Assembly (NCBI RefSeq): GCF_001006805.1
Contig: NZ_LN811350.1
Coordinates: 259,744-317,656 of the forward strand
DNA length: 57,913 nt
Direction of reading: 5' to 3'
Source: Microvirga massiliensis
GTDB taxonomy: Bacteria > Pseudomonadota > Alphaproteobacteria > Rhizobiales > Beijerinckiaceae
The notes beneath the pieces were generated by a model that was not told the DNA's origin, searched no databases, and saw only the letters and a program-made list of their open reading frames with translations. How positions within the stretch are numbered: the first letter of the stretch is position 1; each line of letters begins with the position of its first letter. A program made the translations under genes and the position numbers. Shown piece after piece: positions 1 through 8,066 of the stretch.

Positions 1-520
1 CGATGCTGGCTTCCACCTGCTCGATGCGCTTGGCCACCTTGGCGATCGTGAAATTCTGATCGCGGTTGTTGACCGCCTTGACCTTGGAGCCGTCGAGGGC
101 AACCACCGCCCGGGTGAACAGGTTGAGCTTTCGGCACAGCACCACGAACTGCGCGCAAGCCGCACGAATGGCCGGTCCGTTGTCGCGGCGGAAGTCGGCG
201 ACAGTCTTGAAGTCCGGCATCAAGCGGCCGGTCAGCCACATCAGCTCGATGTTGCGCTGGCTCTCGCGTTCAGGTCGCCGACTTGAAGGAATGCGGTTGA
301 GATAGCCGTAGATGTAGATCTTGAGCAGGGTTGCGGGATGATAGGCCGGCCGTCCCGTGGCCCCTGGCACCACGCCGGCAAAGCCCAGGGCAGCCAGATC
401 CAACTCGTCAACGAAAGCCTCAATGATGCGGACAGGATTGTCTGGCGCAACATAGTCGTCCAGACACGGGGGCAGCAACATCGCCTGCCGGCGATCCTCA
501 CCTTCAACGAAACGCTTCAT
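1..520 (-). CDS. IS1182-type transposase, N-terminal part, cut by window edge
   Basis: Reading leftward from the ATG complementary to 518-520, the frame is open for 173 codons to the edge of the window. It begins MKRFVEGEDRRQAML and continues with DELDLAALGFAGVVPGATG and RPAYHP..LLKIYIYGYLNRI, then LMWLTGRLMPDFKTVADFR and ALDGSKVKAVNNRD. These are the hallmarks of the N-terminal half of IS1182-family (IS4/IS5-like, DDE) transposases; the first catalytic Asp should be in ALDGSK. Known members are about 450-500 residues, so two thirds of the gene and the far end of the element lie outside. Family assignment is from remembered motifs. Whether the element is intact cannot be judged here. Confidence 0.85.
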   Translation of the reverse strand, partial: MKRFVEGEDRRQAMLLPPCLDDYVAPDNPVRIIEAFVDELDLAALGFAGVVPGATGRPAYHPATLLKIYIYGYLNRIPSSRRPERESQRNIELMWLTGRLMPDFKTVADFRRDNGPAIRAACAQFVVLCRKLNLFTRAVVALDGSKVKAVNNRDQNFTIAKVAKRIEQVEASI

Positions 521-830
521 CCTGCCCTCCGCTGATCAAGGTCAGCTTAGCAGATCAAAGCGTTTCCACACAGGCTCGACCCGGTGCAGACCTTCCCGGG
601 AGCCCGGATGTGGTCCCCACATTAGAGGTGAGCGCCTCTCGGCCATAGCGGCGGAGCAGGCCTCCACGGCGGCCGGTTCGCCGCATGTGAAACCAATCGG
701 GCGCGATGCGGCGCACTTAGCCGAAAAAATCCACAGCTATGATCCCGTGTGCTGGTGCATTCGATACGGCAGGACTAAAGCCGGGTCGATCGGCGCCCCG
801 GCATGGTAGGTCGCAGGACCCGGATTGCAG
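521..830. other. intergenic, between transposase start and ClC gene
   Basis: About 310 bases with no convincing gene. It should contain the outer end (terminal inverted repeat) of the IS element, but without the other end I cannot place the boundary. The stretch 560-720 is ordinary GC-rich DNA with no clear hairpin or promoter that I would defend. Confidence 0.5.
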
Positions 831-2165
831 ATGTGGACCTCACCCCGATGGCGGCCCTACCGCACCGCCTGGCTCTCGTCCCGCCTGTGGAAGCGCAGGC
901 TGATCCTGCTCGCCGGAGCGGTGATGATCGGCCTCGCGGCTACGGTCTTCGCGGGCCTGTCCGACCTGGCGCAACACATCTTCCGCCGCTACGCGACCGT
1001 CTGGCCGTGGGCGCCTCTCGTGGTGACGCCGATCGGCTTCGCGCTCATGGCCTATGCGACCCAGCGTTGGTTCGACGGCGCGCAGGGCAGCGGCATTCCC
1101 CAGGTCATCGCGGCCCGGCGCAGCCATAACCACCGCCACCGTGCCGCACTTCTCAGCGCGCGGGTCACCATCGGCAAGATCATCCTGACTCTGCTCGGAT
1201 TTCTCGCCGGCGCATCGATCGGCCGTGAGGGCCCGACGGTTCAGGTCGGCGCCGCCATCATGTTCGCGGCGGCGGGGCTCGGTGGTATCGGACGTCAGCG
1301 CGGCCTCGTGCTGGCGGGGGCGGCGGCCGGGGTCGCGGCCGCCTTCAACGCGCCGCTCGCGGGCGTGCTGTTCGCCATCGAGGAATTGGCGAAGGCCTTC
1401 GAGCGCCGCATGACGGCGCTGATCACCGGCTCGGTCGTGCTCGCCGGCCTGACGAGCCTCGCCATCCTCGGCAACTACAGCTATTTCGGCGCAGTCGCGA
1501 CGAGTCCGACCCGCCCCCTCGACTGGCTTGCCGTCCCCATCTGCGCCACGGTCGGCGGCGTGTTCGGGGGTCTGTTCAGCCGCGGCGTCGCGGCCGTGCA
1601 GGCGAGCCGGAATCCGCTCCTCGCCGGGAGAAACCGCGTCCTGTTCGCGGCTGCCTGCGGCCTCGTGGTGGCCGTCCTGGCGCTGGCGACGAACCTCTAC
1701 GCGGCCGGGACCGGCTATGCGGAAACGAGAGCTTTCGTCGAGACGGGCGCCGCGCTGCCCTGGTGGTACGCGCCGGCGAAGCTCGTCACCACCCTGCTCT
1801 CCTCAGTCAGCGGCATTCCGGGTGGGCTGTTCTCGCCGTCGCTCTCGGTCGGAGCAGGTTTCGGCTCACTCGCCACCGCCGTACTACCGGGCACCGATCC
1901 GCGACTCATCGCCGTACTGGCGATGGTCGGCTATTTCGCTGCGGTGGTGCAGTCGCCCCTCACCGCCTTCGTGATCGTCATGGAGATGACGAGCGACAAC
2001 CGCATGGTGATTCCACTCATGGCGACCGCGCTCCTCGCCGCCGGCCTGTCGCGGCTCATCGCGCGCGAACCCCTCTACCACGCCCTGTCGTACCGGTTCG
2101 ACGCACCAGTTGCACGCCCGCAGCGGACAGATACCGACCAAGCTTCCCACTTGGCGGCTCGATAG
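831..2165 (+). CDS. ClC-family chloride channel/transporter
   Basis: Integral inner-membrane protein of the ClC superfamily moving chloride, probably in exchange for protons. The three selectivity-filter motifs are present in order: GSGIP at about residues 87-91, GREGP at 131-135 and GIPGGLFSPSLSVGAG at about 328-343. The external gating Glu is Glu133. The intracellular proton-path Glu of exchangers is matched by the second Glu of FAIEEL (about 185). REPLYHAL near 416 supplies a candidate anion-site Tyr. Length (444 aa) fits a bacterial ClC without CBS domains. I use the ATG at 831; an in-frame TTG lies two codons upstream at 825. No operon partner is visible. Exchange rather than channel function is inferred from the two Glu residues. 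Confidence 0.9.
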   Translation: MWTSPRWRPYRTAWLSSRLWKRRLILLAGAVMIGLAATVFAGLSDLAQHIFRRYATVWPWAPLVVTPIGFALMAYATQRWFDGAQGSGIPQVIAARRSHNHRHRAALLSARVTIGKIILTLLGFLAGASIGREGPTVQVGAAIMFAAAGLGGIGRQRGLVLAGAAAGVAAAFNAPLAGVLFAIEELAKAFERRMTALITGSVVLAGLTSLAILGNYSYFGAVATSPTRPLDWLAVPICATVGGVFGGLFSRGVAAVQASRNPLLAGRNRVLFAAACGLVVAVLALATNLYAAGTGYAETRAFVETGAALPWWYAPAKLVTTLLSSVSGIPGGLFSPSLSVGAGFGSLATAVLPGTDPRLIAVLAMVGYFAAVVQSPLTAFVIVMEMTSDNRMVIPLMATALLAAGLSRLIAREPLYHALSYRFDAPVARPQRTDTDQASHLAAR

Positions 2166-2316
2166 CATTGAAATGGGCTTCCGGCAGCGCGCCCGGCGCC
2201 CGGACGCGTGCTCCCGCCGGCCACGAGTCGCAATGCCCAACGCCTCGAGGGGCACGTAGAACCACCCAATCTCTCCTGTGTTGTCGGTCAGGGACAGCGT
2301 TGAAGAGGTCTCCGCT

Positions 2317-2499
2317 ATGATCGAGCGCACCGCTGTTCTCGTGCGCGAAAAGCTCCACCTCGTCAGCTTGCATCAGCTCTCGCGCCGGGCCTGGCTCGCC
2401 GTGGGCGACTACCAAGGCGAGCGGATCGAGACCAAAGGCACCAGCGAGCAATCCGCGCTCCAGCACTGGTGCGAGATGGCGCGCCACAACAGGGCCTAG
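2317..2499 (+). CDS. small orphan protein, 60 aa
   Basis: A short basic protein starting MIERTAVLVREKLHLV and ending EMARHNRA, preceded by a purine-rich AGAGG about 8 bases before the ATG. Its composition (balanced charges, WLAVGDYQGERIETKG core) looks like a real folded small protein rather than an antisense shadow, and no better frame overlaps it. I do not recognise a family. An in-frame GTG 39 bases upstream (2278) would make it 73 aa, but the ATG has the better ribosome site. Function unknown. Confidence 0.5.
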   Translation: MIERTAVLVREKLHLVSLHQLSRRAWLAVGDYQGERIETKGTSEQSALQHWCEMARHNRA

Positions 2500-3036
2500 C
2501 CGTCAAAGCGAGAACAGCAAGGAGGCTCCGCTGCATCGATCCCCGCTCGCCGACCTCATCCATTGGGCCACCCGGTTTGGCTACCGGCGCGGGAGGACGG
2601 TAGGTGTCGAGTTCGCTGGCCCGATCGTGGCCCCATTCCCTCGCCGGTGTGTCGGCTCATGGCACACCAGGGCGTTGGCTCGAGGGCAGCAATCGTCGCG
2701 TAACCAGACCTTCCGACGGGCCAGAATACGCACCGTTCGTGTTTTTGAGCTCCTACCGTGCACAGATGCGCTATGGATCAGGCCATGGCGAGCTGAAACA
2801 CCGCCTAGCCGACGCCGAGAGCAGGAACGCCCATCTCCAGACCCCTGCCGACTCTACAGCACCCTCTTCAACAGTCTGGATGTTGGCGTCGCCAACCTGG
2901 AGTCTTGCGTGACGAGAAAGGTTGCGTCGTCGACCTTCCACGGATCGCCACCTGCACAATCGCTCAGACTCGAAGCATGGGCCCCTTGTTTGCGCTGCCC
3001 GCACCGGCAGCGCCTGGACCGGGGCTGGCGCCGTTG
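2500..3036. other. 537-base gap holding a decayed gene fragment
   Basis: No intact gene is supported. The middle part (2766-2960) contains what looks like pieces of a PAS-type sensor kinase in three successive reading frames and is listed separately as a pseudogene. The remainder shows only short overlapping frames on both strands that I regard as GC-rich noise. Confidence 0.5.
2766..2960 (+). pseudogene. possible remnant of a PAS-domain sensor histidine kinase
   Basis: Three short peptides resemble consecutive parts of a coiled-coil plus PAS segment. ELKHRLADAESRNAHLQ is read in the frame of the ATG at 2766. LYSTLFNSLDVGVANLE is read from 2852 in a second frame. LRDEKGCVVDLPRIA is read from about 2905 in the third frame. 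In intact sensors of this kind the order is helix, then LFxSLDVGV, then DExGRVVDL, so the order and spacing fit a gene broken by two frameshifts and truncated at both ends. The match is by eye to a familiar motif and could be chance. It lies in the IS-bearing accessory zone. Confidence 0.35.
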
Positions 3037-3747
3037 CTATGCCGGCAGGACGACTACCTTCGTCTTGACCGGCGTTCGTGCGTACAGGTGCATCATGTCC
3101 TGAGTTAGGAGGCCGACGCAGCCGCTCGTGATGCCTGTGCCGATCGATTCGGCGTCGCTGCTGGCGTAGATCGTGTAGAGCGTGTAAGCGCCGTTCTGAT
3201 AGAGATAAAGCGTGCGGGCGCCGAGCGGATTGTCGAGGCCGCCCGGCATGCCGCGGGCGTATTTGGCCGCCTCGGGCTGGCGCCGGATCATCTCCTTGGG
3301 CGGGGTCCAGGTCGCCCATTCGGCCTTGCGCCCGACATAAGCGTCACCACTCCACCGAAACCCGTCGCGGCCGACATTGGCACCATAGCGGGTGGCGGAT
3401 CCGTCGTCCTCAATGCGGTAAACGTAGTAATTGCCGGGGTCGACGATAATCGTACCGGGCGCCTCTTTGGTATCGTAGCGAACTGTCCGGCGATAATATT
3501 TCGGATCGACCTTACTGACATCGACCGCCGGGATCGGGAATTTCTCATCGGGCACCGGCCCGTAGACCTGCGCCGCCTCGGCGAGGCTCATGCCGTCGGA
3601 TGTCGCGCAACCGGCCAGCCCCAGCGCGCCGACACCAACGACCGAGCCGAACAGAAACGACCGGCGGTTGAGGAGCCCCGCCCGACGCCCGAGCAAAACT
3701 GCCTCGTCTGTCTCTCCAGCATCGGCATTCCCACCGTCCATGGTCAT
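3037..3747 (-). CDS. L,D-transpeptidase-like (YkuD fold) Tat lipoprotein, non-canonical active site
   Basis: Predicted cell-envelope protein of the L,D-transpeptidase family (peptidoglycan 3-3 cross-linking or protein anchoring). The N-terminus has a twin-Arg segment NRRSFLFG at about 27-34, a hydrophobic stretch and a lipobox LAGC with Cys47, suggesting Tat export and lipidation. The catalytic-domain signature ends TSGCVGLLTQDMMHLY, with the presumed catalytic Cys at 210. The His of the usual HGT...SIG segment is replaced: here IYASSDAESIG, with Tyr at 194. The Arg that usually follows the catalytic Cys (SGCxR) is Gly. Such variants may form a real subfamily, or activity may be altered. Single gene with long flanking gaps. 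The first of two close ATGs is used. Confidence 0.85.
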   Translation of the reverse strand: MTMDGGNADAGETDEAVLLGRRAGLLNRRSFLFGSVVGVGALGLAGCATSDGMSLAEAAQVYGPVPDEKFPIPAVDVSKVDPKYYRRTVRYDTKEAPGTIIVDPGNYYVYRIEDDGSATRYGANVGRDGFRWSGDAYVGRKAEWATWTPPKEMIRRQPEAAKYARGMPGGLDNPLGARTLYLYQNGAYTLYTIYASSDAESIGTGITSGCVGLLTQDMMHLYARTPVKTKVVVLPA

Positions 3748-4287
3748 GATTTGGCCGTTTCCTATGTCCTACTGCCCGACGAGAAAATACTCCGGCATAT
3801 ACCCGCTGAACGTCTTGCCAAGCTGAGATTGCCGTCACACGGCCCGATTGGCAAGCTCGGGCCTTCGCTGCGCGGAGCTTGCCATGCACCAAGGCCGGTA
3901 CCGTCCACGCGGTCTCGCAATCTCACTTCGCGTGGCGCTCGGCGTAGCCCCATCTGATAGCCCTCGAAGCCGAGCCAATCGGCCTGATCGCCACCATCCT
4001 GATGCGCGTCAAGGCACTCGCGTTGTAGATCTGACCCGCGGGTGGTCATCGACCCAATCTATTGATTGCGGGGGACGTGCTGGGTCGGCTCGATTCCGAC
4101 CAATGCTAGCGCATCGTTCGACGCGGAAGTACGCCGTCGGCACAAGCCACGGGGACAGCTCGAGGCGACTGAACGAAGCCGTCGTAGCGACCAAGGATTG
4201 CCGTTGAGTCTCGGCACAGATCGGGCGGCTGTAGCAGTCGATAGAGTATTGGATGGAGCCCGCAGGGGCGATGCGCAGAAGCGTGCG
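3748..4287. other. 540-base intergenic gap
   Basis: Upstream region of the L,D-transpeptidase-like gene and downstream of the small membrane protein gene. Several overlapping frames of 60-120 codons exist on both strands, but none has recognisable motifs or a convincing ribosome site. I see no strong hairpin or repeat. Confidence 0.4.
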
Positions 4288-4659
4288 TCAACCCGAGAGA
4301 GCGATCCCGTCATAGCCGACAATGTCAGCGAAGATTGCGAGAACCACCCCGACCGCAACGAGGATGAGACCGATCATGAAGATGCGGACTGCTCGATTGT
4401 AGCGTGTGAGGATGAGCGACGTGACTGACAACAGGCTCGCGAGAGCCTTGATCTGAAACGCAATACCGAGCGTGATCGCCGCAACAGCGAACAGATCGGC
4501 GTTCGACCATTCTCCCGGAGCGGCAGCCCAGCGGCTCAGGAAGCCGAGGGAGAAACCGGCGACGACTCCGATCGCGGTGAGCGAGCCGTTTCGGAACGTC
4601 GCATCGATGGTGGTGCGCTGCGAACCGGGCTCGTCGGTGTTCGGCCTTTCCTCGGCCAT
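4288..4659 (-). CDS. small membrane protein, 123 aa, unknown function
   Basis: Starts MAEERPNTDEPGSQ at the ATG complementary to 4657-4659. After a polar N-terminus of about 25 residues come hydrophobic stretches around 28-45 (SLTAIGVVAGFSLGFLSRW), 55-75 and 93-115 (FMIGLILVAVGVVLAIFADI), so probably three membrane helices. I do not recognise the family. It lies 149 bases downstream of, and in the same direction as, a DUF2336 gene, so the two may be co-transcribed. The frame is open far upstream, but only from this ATG is the sequence protein-like. Confidence 0.65.
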   Translation of the reverse strand: MAEERPNTDEPGSQRTTIDATFRNGSLTAIGVVAGFSLGFLSRWAAAPGEWSNADLFAVAAITLGIAFQIKALASLLSVTSLILTRYNRAVRIFMIGLILVAVGVVLAIFADIVGYDGIALSG

Positions 4660-4808
4660 GTGAGATCTCGCCCCTCGCCAGCCTCGGGCGGGCCCGATGG
4701 TTCGGCTGCGCCGGCATGCATCTCGAACGACGCCCCGGGCGCCGCTCCATCCTACTCGAAACGTGGCGATGTGGGGCCGTGGGCGGATTGCCCAAAGGAA
4801 GTATCTTC

Positions 4809-5993
4809 TTATCCGTTCGGGGTACGATTGAATCGGACCAGGCGCGCCGGGTCTTGTGGGTACGGAGGAACCGGCTGGCCGCCCGGTGACATGCGATTCC
4901 GTGCCGTGGGCGGGGGCGCGACGGTGCCGTCGCGCCGCAGGAAGGTCATGACGGCCTCGGCCGTTTCCCGGGAGAGATCGCTGTAACGGTCTGCGGTTTG
5001 CTTGCGCAGATGCGGTCGCATGGCATCCGGATTCTGCAAGTCCAGCAGCGCTTCGAGCGTGTCGAAGGACCAATTCATCGCCCGCGCAACGACCAGGAGA
5101 AGCTGCGATCCCGGAACGCTGAAGAGCCGCTCGACGGCATCGAGCGGCAGTCTCGCGCACGATGCAATGGCGCAGATCGTCTCCTCTGCGCGTACCGCTT
5201 GTGCGAAGCCCCGGACGTCCGCTTCGTCGATGGGGCGGCCGAGTTCGATGGCGCCGATCGTGTCGAGGGCATCCGAATAATCGAGGGTACCGGCGATGAT
5301 CGCGCGCAGCCGGCGCGTGCTTCGCTCGAGGGCCTGCTCGAGGAGCACTTGCTTGTCGGCCGGCACGGCCGGAGCGAGATTCCGCCACGCACCGGCATGA
5401 GCGAGATCGAAGAGGCGTAGCACCTGCGCCCCCGGGAGATCGGCGCGCTGCGCAAGAAGCCCCCGAAGGTCACCATCGCCGAAGGCCTGCTCGATCAGGA
5501 TGGCAGCGCCTCGTGGGGAGATTCGCGCCGTGCGGTTTGCAGCCAGGGTCTGGAGAACCGGCAGATCTCCTCGCGTTGCCAGCACGTCGGATACCGGTGC
5601 GGAAAGCCTGTGACGTCCTGCGATCACTCTCATGTGCTCCGCACCCTTCGAAATCGCCACACCGATCAGATCCGAATCGGTCAGGCGTTGCGACAATTCC
5701 AGAAGCGGACGCGCGACATCGATCTCGTCGTGAACGAGTGTACGGACGAGCTCGATCGGCGCGCGGGGAATCGGCGCCAAGCGCCGTGCGAGTTCCGCGC
5801 GGGCGCGAGCCTCGATTGCACGCGTGAGTCGGACGAGCACGACATCGAAGATGTCGATCTGCTCGTCCGTCAGGACATCGATATCCCCGAGGAGCAGTCC
5901 GGTAACGCGATGGAGCGTCGTCTCGCGACGAGCTCCGTTGCCCTGCCCGATCGCGTGCTCGAGATCCTCCAACAAGTCGTCGACGCTTGCCAT
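4809..5993 (-). CDS. DUF2336 domain protein (copy 1)
   Basis: A 394-residue, mostly helical, probably cytosolic protein starting MASVDDLLEDLEHAIG, with AGGAG seven bases before the ATG. Repeated short motifs such as LSAPVSDVLATRGDLPVLQTL and IDEADVRGF resemble DUF2336 proteins, a family largely confined to alphaproteobacteria with helical-repeat character and no established biochemical role. The C-terminus (from about 350) is proline- and arginine-rich. A diverged paralogue in the same orientation lies at 6562-7662; both share the N-terminal pattern of a short helix, ARR/ETL and LTD/EEQ, and the DVL-x(2)-RGD segment. The pair suggests an ancestral tandem duplication. Function unknown. Confidence 0.75.
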   Translation of the reverse strand: MASVDDLLEDLEHAIGQGNGARRETTLHRVTGLLLGDIDVLTDEQIDIFDVVLVRLTRAIEARARAELARRLAPIPRAPIELVRTLVHDEIDVARPLLELSQRLTDSDLIGVAISKGAEHMRVIAGRHRLSAPVSDVLATRGDLPVLQTLAANRTARISPRGAAILIEQAFGDGDLRGLLAQRADLPGAQVLRLFDLAHAGAWRNLAPAVPADKQVLLEQALERSTRRLRAIIAGTLDYSDALDTIGAIELGRPIDEADVRGFAQAVRAEETICAIASCARLPLDAVERLFSVPGSQLLLVVARAMNWSFDTLEALLDLQNPDAMRPHLRKQTADRYSDLSRETAEAVMTFLRRDGTVAPPPTARNRMSPGGQPVPPYPQDPARLVRFNRTPNG

Positions 5994-6183
5994 GAATCTC
6001 GCTCCTGAGTGGTGGGTTGACGTTCAGGAAGTACCCGCGAGCCGCGAAGGAAAGTTTTGCGAGATACGCAGCATTCGATTCGTATTGTCGGTGTCGCAGG
6101 GGGCGCGCCCTCACAGGATTGAAATATCAGGGATATGGATGCGCCGGATTCTGCGAAGGGATGAGGTCACACCGGTGTTGCCC

Positions 6184-6270
6184 CCGTCGTCATGGCGGGT
6201 GGAGTGAAGCCATCCAGCGGCACATTGGTCAAAGGGTAGATTGCTTCGCCTGCGGCTCGCAAGGACGGAG
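6184..6270. repeat. palindromic repeat related to family A
   Basis: The left arm CGTCATGGCGGGTGGAGTGA and the right arm GATTGCTTCGCCTGCGGCTC read as imperfect inverted copies of the motif that recurs in family A (CGTCATTGCGA ... GAAGCAATC). Likely a partial or diverged copy that can fold as a hairpin. Confidence 0.55.
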
Positions 6271-6290
6271 GTGCGGCGGAAGCGGTAGTG

Positions 6291-6451
6291 CATCACGCCT
6301 GCGGCTCGCCATGACGGCAGTAGGTCCGGCGCTACTCCGCTTCCGGCGATGCTCCTCGCGCTCTCACACCCTCTTCGTCATTGCGAACGAAGTGAAGCAA
6401 TCTACCCGTCGACGGATGGTTCGCCTCGCCGCCGGCTCGCAATGACGGAGA
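6291..6451 (+). repeat. dispersed composite repeat, family A, copy 1
   Basis: About 160 bases with inner arms CGTCATTGCGAACG (6376-6389) and GCTCGCAATGACGG (6435-6448) that can pair, and a shared core GAAGCAATCTACCCGTCGAC. The upstream part (TAGGTCCGGCG..., CTCACACCCTCTTCGTC) also matches the other copies near 41.2-41.4 kb and 55.06-55.22 kb (the last in inverse orientation). No coding potential. REP/BIME-like elements containing GCGAAGCAATC are common in many bacterial genomes. Confidence 0.75.
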
Positions 6452-6561
6452 GTGCGGCGGAAGGGGCAATGCGCACCGCCTGCGGCTCGCCGTCATCGAC
6501 AAGGCAGCACAACGAGCCGGGCACCGTACCTGCGGCTCGCGATTGTGCGCGGTCGCGACCG

Positions 6562-7662
6562 TCAGGCTGCGTCGTATCCTGCCGCGCGTTCGCGGGCGAC
6601 GGTGAAGCGGACGACTCTCTGTGCGGTGGCGACCGATAGCTTTTGAAACGCCTCGAACGCACCGCGCAGCATGTCAGCGGAAGGTGGCTCGCCGTTCTTG
6701 GCCGTCAGTAGAGCCTTGAACGTACCCCAGCCGAACCGCAGCGAGCGCACGATGAACAGGAGCGGATCGTAATGCGGTGAACGATAGGCGCGATCGACGA
6801 ACTGCACCGGAACCGAAGCGAGATGCGCGAGGGCCGCGAGCGCGGCATCGGTGCGGCCGCTGCGCACCCAGTTGAGGACCTCTTCCTCACCGATCGGACC
6901 GGCATTCGCCCGCGCATCGACGGTTCGCTGCGCTTCTTCGAAAGGCTCGTAGGCAATGGCGTTCCGGCCGGTATTGAGAGCGCTGGCCGCTCCCGCGACG
7001 GCAGCCTGCACCACGCTCGCCGCATCGTCGCCAAGCTCGTTCTGCAGACTGCGGCGAACGCGTTCCTGCGCGATCTCGATGAAGCGCTGCATCTGCCGCG
7101 GGGGAATGTCGCGGCGAAGCTGCAGCTTGTCCTGGAGCTCGATGTCCGCCCGCGACTTATCGATGAGCTGTTCGAACCCGTCCTCGGAGAAATGCGCGCC
7201 TTCGTTGCCGGCAACGCTCCGGACGACGATCTGGTCGCCGCGATTGACGAGAACGTCGGTCACCCGTTCGCTCAGCGTGTTGCGTTTCGAAATGGCAAGC
7301 AGATGCTCCTGCCCGCGGGCCCGGGCGATCATGACGAGATCGTCCTCGTCGAGGCGATTCGAATGTTCGAGAACGGGACGCGCAATGCGGGAATCGAGAT
7401 CGAAGGCGAGCGAGCGCACGACCTTGCGCGGCGCCTTTCCGACCGCGCTGAGCCTCTCCGACAGCTCCTGGCGGGCGCGGTGCTCGAGGTCCCGCGAGAG
7501 CCTCAGGATGACCTCATCGAACACCTCGACGTGATCCTCCTGAAGCTGCTCCTCCTGCTCGAGAAACAGGTTCGTGAGACGCCGAAGCGTATCCTGCCGC
7601 CGTGCCGGATCCCGACTCGCGATCGCTTGCTCGACCTCGGTCACGAAGGACAGCATGGACAT
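6562..7662 (-). CDS. DUF2336 domain protein (copy 2)
   Basis: A 366-residue protein from the ATG complementary to 7660-7662 (MSMLSFVTEVEQAIASRD); a second in-frame ATG is two codons on. GGAG sits 11 bases before the first ATG. It is a paralogue of the 4809-5993 product: matching segments are the N-terminal helix followed by LRRLTNLFLEQEEQLQ, the middle LSERVTDVLVNRGDQIVVR, and a C-terminal helical part with VARERAAGYDAA at the end. DUF2336 proteins are predicted soluble helical-repeat proteins with no known enzymatic residues. Longer upstream frames are GC-rich read-through with no protein-like character. Divergent from rimP. Confidence 0.75.
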   Translation of the reverse strand: MSMLSFVTEVEQAIASRDPARRQDTLRRLTNLFLEQEEQLQEDHVEVFDEVILRLSRDLEHRARQELSERLSAVGKAPRKVVRSLAFDLDSRIARPVLEHSNRLDEDDLVMIARARGQEHLLAISKRNTLSERVTDVLVNRGDQIVVRSVAGNEGAHFSEDGFEQLIDKSRADIELQDKLQLRRDIPPRQMQRFIEIAQERVRRSLQNELGDDAASVVQAAVAGAASALNTGRNAIAYEPFEEAQRTVDARANAGPIGEEEVLNWVRSGRTDAALAALAHLASVPVQFVDRAYRSPHYDPLLFIVRSLRFGWGTFKALLTAKNGEPPSADMLRGAFEAFQKLSVATAQRVVRFTVARERAAGYDAA

Positions 7663-8066
7663 GTACAGCTCAGCTCCGGCTACCAGGTGAGTGATCCCGC
7701 TCGCAGACCCGGAGGCATCAAGGCCGGGCGGCAGGCGTCGGATCGATGATCTTCGACACGCTCGGCAGCGAAACCGGGGACCACTTCCGCTGCCTGCCGC
7801 AACCGTAGCGGGCAAGCGTCAATGAATTCTTGAGTTGTTCCATCGGGTTGAATGGAGCTGACCCGGACCGGCCGAGAGCAGTCCGGATCTGCCTGGCGGC
7901 CGTTCCCGCAGATCGCTGCCCGGACGAGAAAGTGTTGGAGATCTTGCATTCGGGGGCTCGACACCCTATACCTTGCTGGTCAGCTCCGGTCGCAGTGTCT
8001 GCTGCAGTTCGAGAGTGGGCCCCCCGGGGTCCGCTCTTTTTTGTTGTCCGACGCCGGAGCCGGATG
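7663..8066. other. divergent intergenic region and rimP leader
   Basis: About 400 bases between the DUF2336 gene (leftward) and rimP (rightward). The right-hand 100 bases look like an untranslated leader carrying a terminator-like hairpin (8012-8042, listed separately). No tRNA is visible, unlike the metY arrangement ahead of rimP in enterobacteria. Promoters were not assigned. Confidence 0.5.
8012..8042 (+). terminator. terminator-like hairpin in the rimP leader, candidate attenuator
   Basis: The arm AGAGTGGGCCCC (8012-8023) pairs with GGGGTCCGCTCT (8026-8037) over 12 positions with two G-U wobbles, and is followed by six T at 8037-8042. It ends only 24 bases before the rimP start codon and is oriented to stop transcription into rimP-nusA-infB. 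Regulated attenuation is known for rimP-nusA leaders in gammaproteobacteria; for this sequence the role is inferred. Confidence 0.7.

Larger units (their letters stand above)
5994..6561. other. 568-base gap filled by dispersed palindromic repeats
   Basis: This gap between the two DUF2336 genes is mostly repeat sequence: a related palindrome at about 6184-6270, then a full copy of repeat family A at about 6291-6451. The rest (6452-6561) continues with the motif CTGCGGCTCGC seen in the repeats. I find no gene. Confidence 0.7.

Noticed and set aside
2627..3103. 158-codon frame as an intact gene
   Set aside because: Only a short part (LYSTLFNSLDVGV) is protein-like and it continues in another frame, so I call a decayed fragment instead.
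7680..8010. tRNA gene ahead of rimP, as in enterobacteria
   Set aside because: No cloverleaf, T-loop GTTCRANNC pattern in context or CCA end found; the GTTCGA-like GTTCGAGAG at 8007 belongs to the hairpin region and lacks partner stems.
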